DNA of 17,101 bases. Origin: an uncultured Clostridia bacterium (GTDB lineage Bacteria; Bacillota; Clostridia; TANB77; CAG-508). Under the pieces are notes generated by a model that saw only the letters and a list, made by a program, of their open reading frames with translations, did no database searches and had not been told where the DNA came from. Position numbers and translations under genes: made by a program. The stretch lies in contig CANQTJ010000017.1 of assembly GCA_947626705.1 (NCBI GenBank), positions 1 to 17,101 of the forward strand. Direction: 5' to 3'. Below, one piece after another: positions 14,341 through 17,101 of this stretch (position 1 is its first letter; each line of letters opens with the position of its first letter).

Positions 14341-15888
14341 TTATTCTTCTTCCATTCCTTCTGAATCTTGTATTTCTTGTTCAGTATATTCATCTTGTTG
14401 CATCTCTTCGTCAATAACTTCTTCATCTCTTGGTTCACTTTCTTCTTCAACACCATTATTATCGCCATCATTTTCATTATTATTTACTACATTATTTTCT
14501 TCTGTTTCATTATCTTTATTTTCTTCTTCATTTTTTTCATTATTTTGTGTTGAATTTTTATTCGTCTTTACTCCTATTTGGTCTAAAAATTCTTCAATAT
14601 CAACTCCTGTTATATTATTATAATTCATATAATAATGTTTCTTCCCTGAACTTATTATAATATAGGCATCATCCAATATAGGTTTGCATAATTCATCGCC
14701 TAATATACCTATCAATGTATATTTTTTATTTTTACACGCTACCATTACATCATAATCTGGTATTATTAGTAAATTAATCGCATCTTTATTGCTTGATGCT
14801 ACATAACCAAAGCTATCATATTCAAAATTAAGTATTTGATTTCCATTTTTATCAAAAGCTCCCCATAATTTATCTTTTCTTACAGGTATCATTCCATTAG
14901 ATAAAAGATATTTATTTTTTATATCATTTTTCTCAAATTTAGTAATATCAATACCTATTTCATCATATTCAATATATACCTTTATATTTCCTCTTGAATC
15001 AATAACACCATATTTATCTTCTCTTTTTGCAAGATACAATCCAGCATCACTATCTATTAATTCTAAATTATCATAAATAATCTGTACTTTTGTTTCTTTA
15101 TTTGCTGATATTATTCCTACTTTATTATTACTTTTTACTAAAAAATCTCCTGTATTAGGTAAATATTCTATATAATCGTATTTTGGCTCTATTACATCTT
15201 TTCCATTTACATCAATTACAGCATAAGTCTTATCCTGATTTTTAGTTACAATTAACATATTATTAAATACTGTTTTTTGATTAATAAATTTTTCACTTAT
15301 TTTTTCATACCCATAATCTAAAACTCTTGTTGAGTATGTTTGTATTAAATATGGCATTGTATATATATATATTCTTTGATTTTTAGTATTATATGTAAAA
15401 GATATATTAAATGCATCTTCTATCGCATCTATAGATGCATATAAATTTCCATTAATTGATTTTACTGGCTTATCTGCATAGTAATATTGATAATTTTCAT
15501 TATTCTCTGATATATTCAATTTATATATTTTATTTGAATTTAGTGAAAAATTAGCAATTTCATTTTCACTTTGAATATAGCACTTACTTGAATCTTCTGA
15601 TTTATCTGTATAATCTCCTCTAAAACTTTCATATCCTAAATATGCTGAGATATCTCTTATTGGAAAATATATTGTTCCATCTTCTTCTACAACCATCATC
15701 TCTTTTACTTTTTCATTTATAGCTCCATCTATATAAAGTTTTAAAGTGGTACTTTGTATATAAAATATTGCTGCCATCACACCTATAATCGCTATTACTA
15801 ATAAAACCATTATTATAAGTATTATTTTTGCCGTTTTTTTAGAATTATCTGTTTTTTTTGGCTCAAAACTTTCATCAATTAAATTCAT
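14341..15888 (-). CDS. Membrane-anchored WG-repeat protein with acidic tail
   Basis: 515 aa. A short cytosolic N-terminus is followed by one transmembrane helix (about 21-45) and an extracellular part. Residues about 48-180 resemble the copper-amine-oxidase-N/stalk type of domain (LYIDGAINEKVKEMMVVEEDGTIYFPIRDISAYLGY). About 200-420 are WG repeats (TYAVIDVNGKDVIEPKYDYI, KVGIISANKE, KYGVIDSRGNIKV, LWGAFDKNGNQILNFEYDSFG). The last about 70 residues are very Glu/Asp/Asn-rich, low complexity. GGGGAG precedes ATG 15888. WG proteins are common in gut Firmicutes; ligands are unknown. It lies 96 bp downstream of tgt and may be co-transcribed. Confidence 0.85.
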   Translation of the reverse strand: MNLIDESFEPKKTDNSKKTAKIILIIMVLLVIAIIGVMAAIFYIQSTTLKLYIDGAINEKVKEMMVVEEDGTIYFPIRDISAYLGYESFRGDYTDKSEDSSKCYIQSENEIANFSLNSNKIYKLNISENNENYQYYYADKPVKSINGNLYASIDAIEDAFNISFTYNTKNQRIYIYTMPYLIQTYSTRVLDYGYEKISEKFINQKTVFNNMLIVTKNQDKTYAVIDVNGKDVIEPKYDYIEYLPNTGDFLVKSNNKVGIISANKETKVQIIYDNLELIDSDAGLYLAKREDKYGVIDSRGNIKVYIEYDEIGIDITKFEKNDIKNKYLLSNGMIPVRKDKLWGAFDKNGNQILNFEYDSFGYVASSNKDAINLLIIPDYDVMVACKNKKYTLIGILGDELCKPILDDAYIIISSGKKHYYMNYNNITGVDIEEFLDQIGVKTNKNSTQNNEKNEEENKDNETEENNVVNNNENDGDNNGVEEESEPRDEEVIDEEMQQDEYTEQEIQDSEGMEEE

Positions 15889-15917
15889 TACTTACTCCCC
15901 TTTTTTAGGCTAAAATT

Positions 15918-15944
15918 AATTAAAAAATATTTTATTTTTTAATT
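15918..15944. terminator. AT-only hairpin between tgt and the WG-repeat gene (weak terminator candidate)
   Basis: AATTAAAAAATA (15918-15929) and TATTTTTTAATT (15933-15944), perfect 12-bp arms with a 3-nt loop. It could end tgt transcription but has no GC pairs. Confidence 0.35.
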
Positions 15945-15952
15945 ATCCTCAA

Positions 15953-15984
15953 AATCACTAAAAATTACTATAAATTACTATAAA

Positions 15985-15990
<6 letters not shown>
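15953..15990. repeat. 10-bp tandem repeat overlapping the tgt stop
   Basis: About three copies of AATTACTATA-type units (two exact copies of ATTACTATAA at 15964-15983), running into the tgt stop codon at 15985-15987. Confidence 0.5.

Positions 15991-17101
<1,111 letters not shown>

Overview
The window is AT-rich DNA with short spacers, strong AGGAGG-type ribosome binding sites, AGA as the main arginine codon, a T-box riboswitch on pheST, and Gram-positive type IV pilin and WG-repeat proteins. This points to an uncultured low-GC Clostridia-like Firmicute, probably from a host-associated metagenome. I cannot name the genus.

Layout. (1) dxs (minus strand, C-terminus outside the window) has an in-frame UAA at 371-369. 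Divergent from it is an M23 peptidase gene (1281-1863). A 133-bp inverted repeat lies at the convergent end. (2) A minus-strand operon runs yqeG - prepilin peptidase - M24 Xaa-Pro peptidase - efp - zinc-ribbon protein (5508 down to 2011), with its own promoter at the 3' end of pheT. (3) A UUC-specifier T-box controls pheS-pheT. (4) A foreign-looking ImmA-type gene has lost its HExxH site. (5) A type IV prepilin-like gene is followed by a 457-bp non-coding stretch holding promoters and long hairpins. (6) Two plus-strand genes follow: a Rpn/PD-(D/E)XK protein and a bactofilin-like membrane protein. (7) A run of four hairpins, then a WG-repeat membrane protein and tgt (5' end just outside the window), both on the minus strand.

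Main result. Four otherwise intact genes (M23 peptidase, prepilin peptidase, pilin, tgt) need +1 frame changes. All seven changes are of one kind: a codon-aligned CGG sits where the family expects glycine, and dropping the C (NNN-C-GGN) restores a full-length protein. Seventeen other CGG trinucleotides in coding strands are out of phase (NNC GGN or NCG GNN) and need no correction. The only codon-aligned CGGs that read as ordinary arginine are two in the foreign-looking ImmA gene. This is either a systematic sequencing or assembly artefact, or a natural recoding in which CGG(N) is decoded with a +1 shift to glycine. The sequence favours a CGG-specific cause over random decay, because no other kind of indel occurs in any gene.

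How the genes connect: yqeG/prepilin peptidase and the pilin suggest type IV pili, and the prepilin peptidase and its likely substrate both carry CGG sites. tgt (tRNA modification), pheST (tRNA charging) and efp (translation) are housekeeping translation genes, and dxs feeds isoprenoid synthesis.
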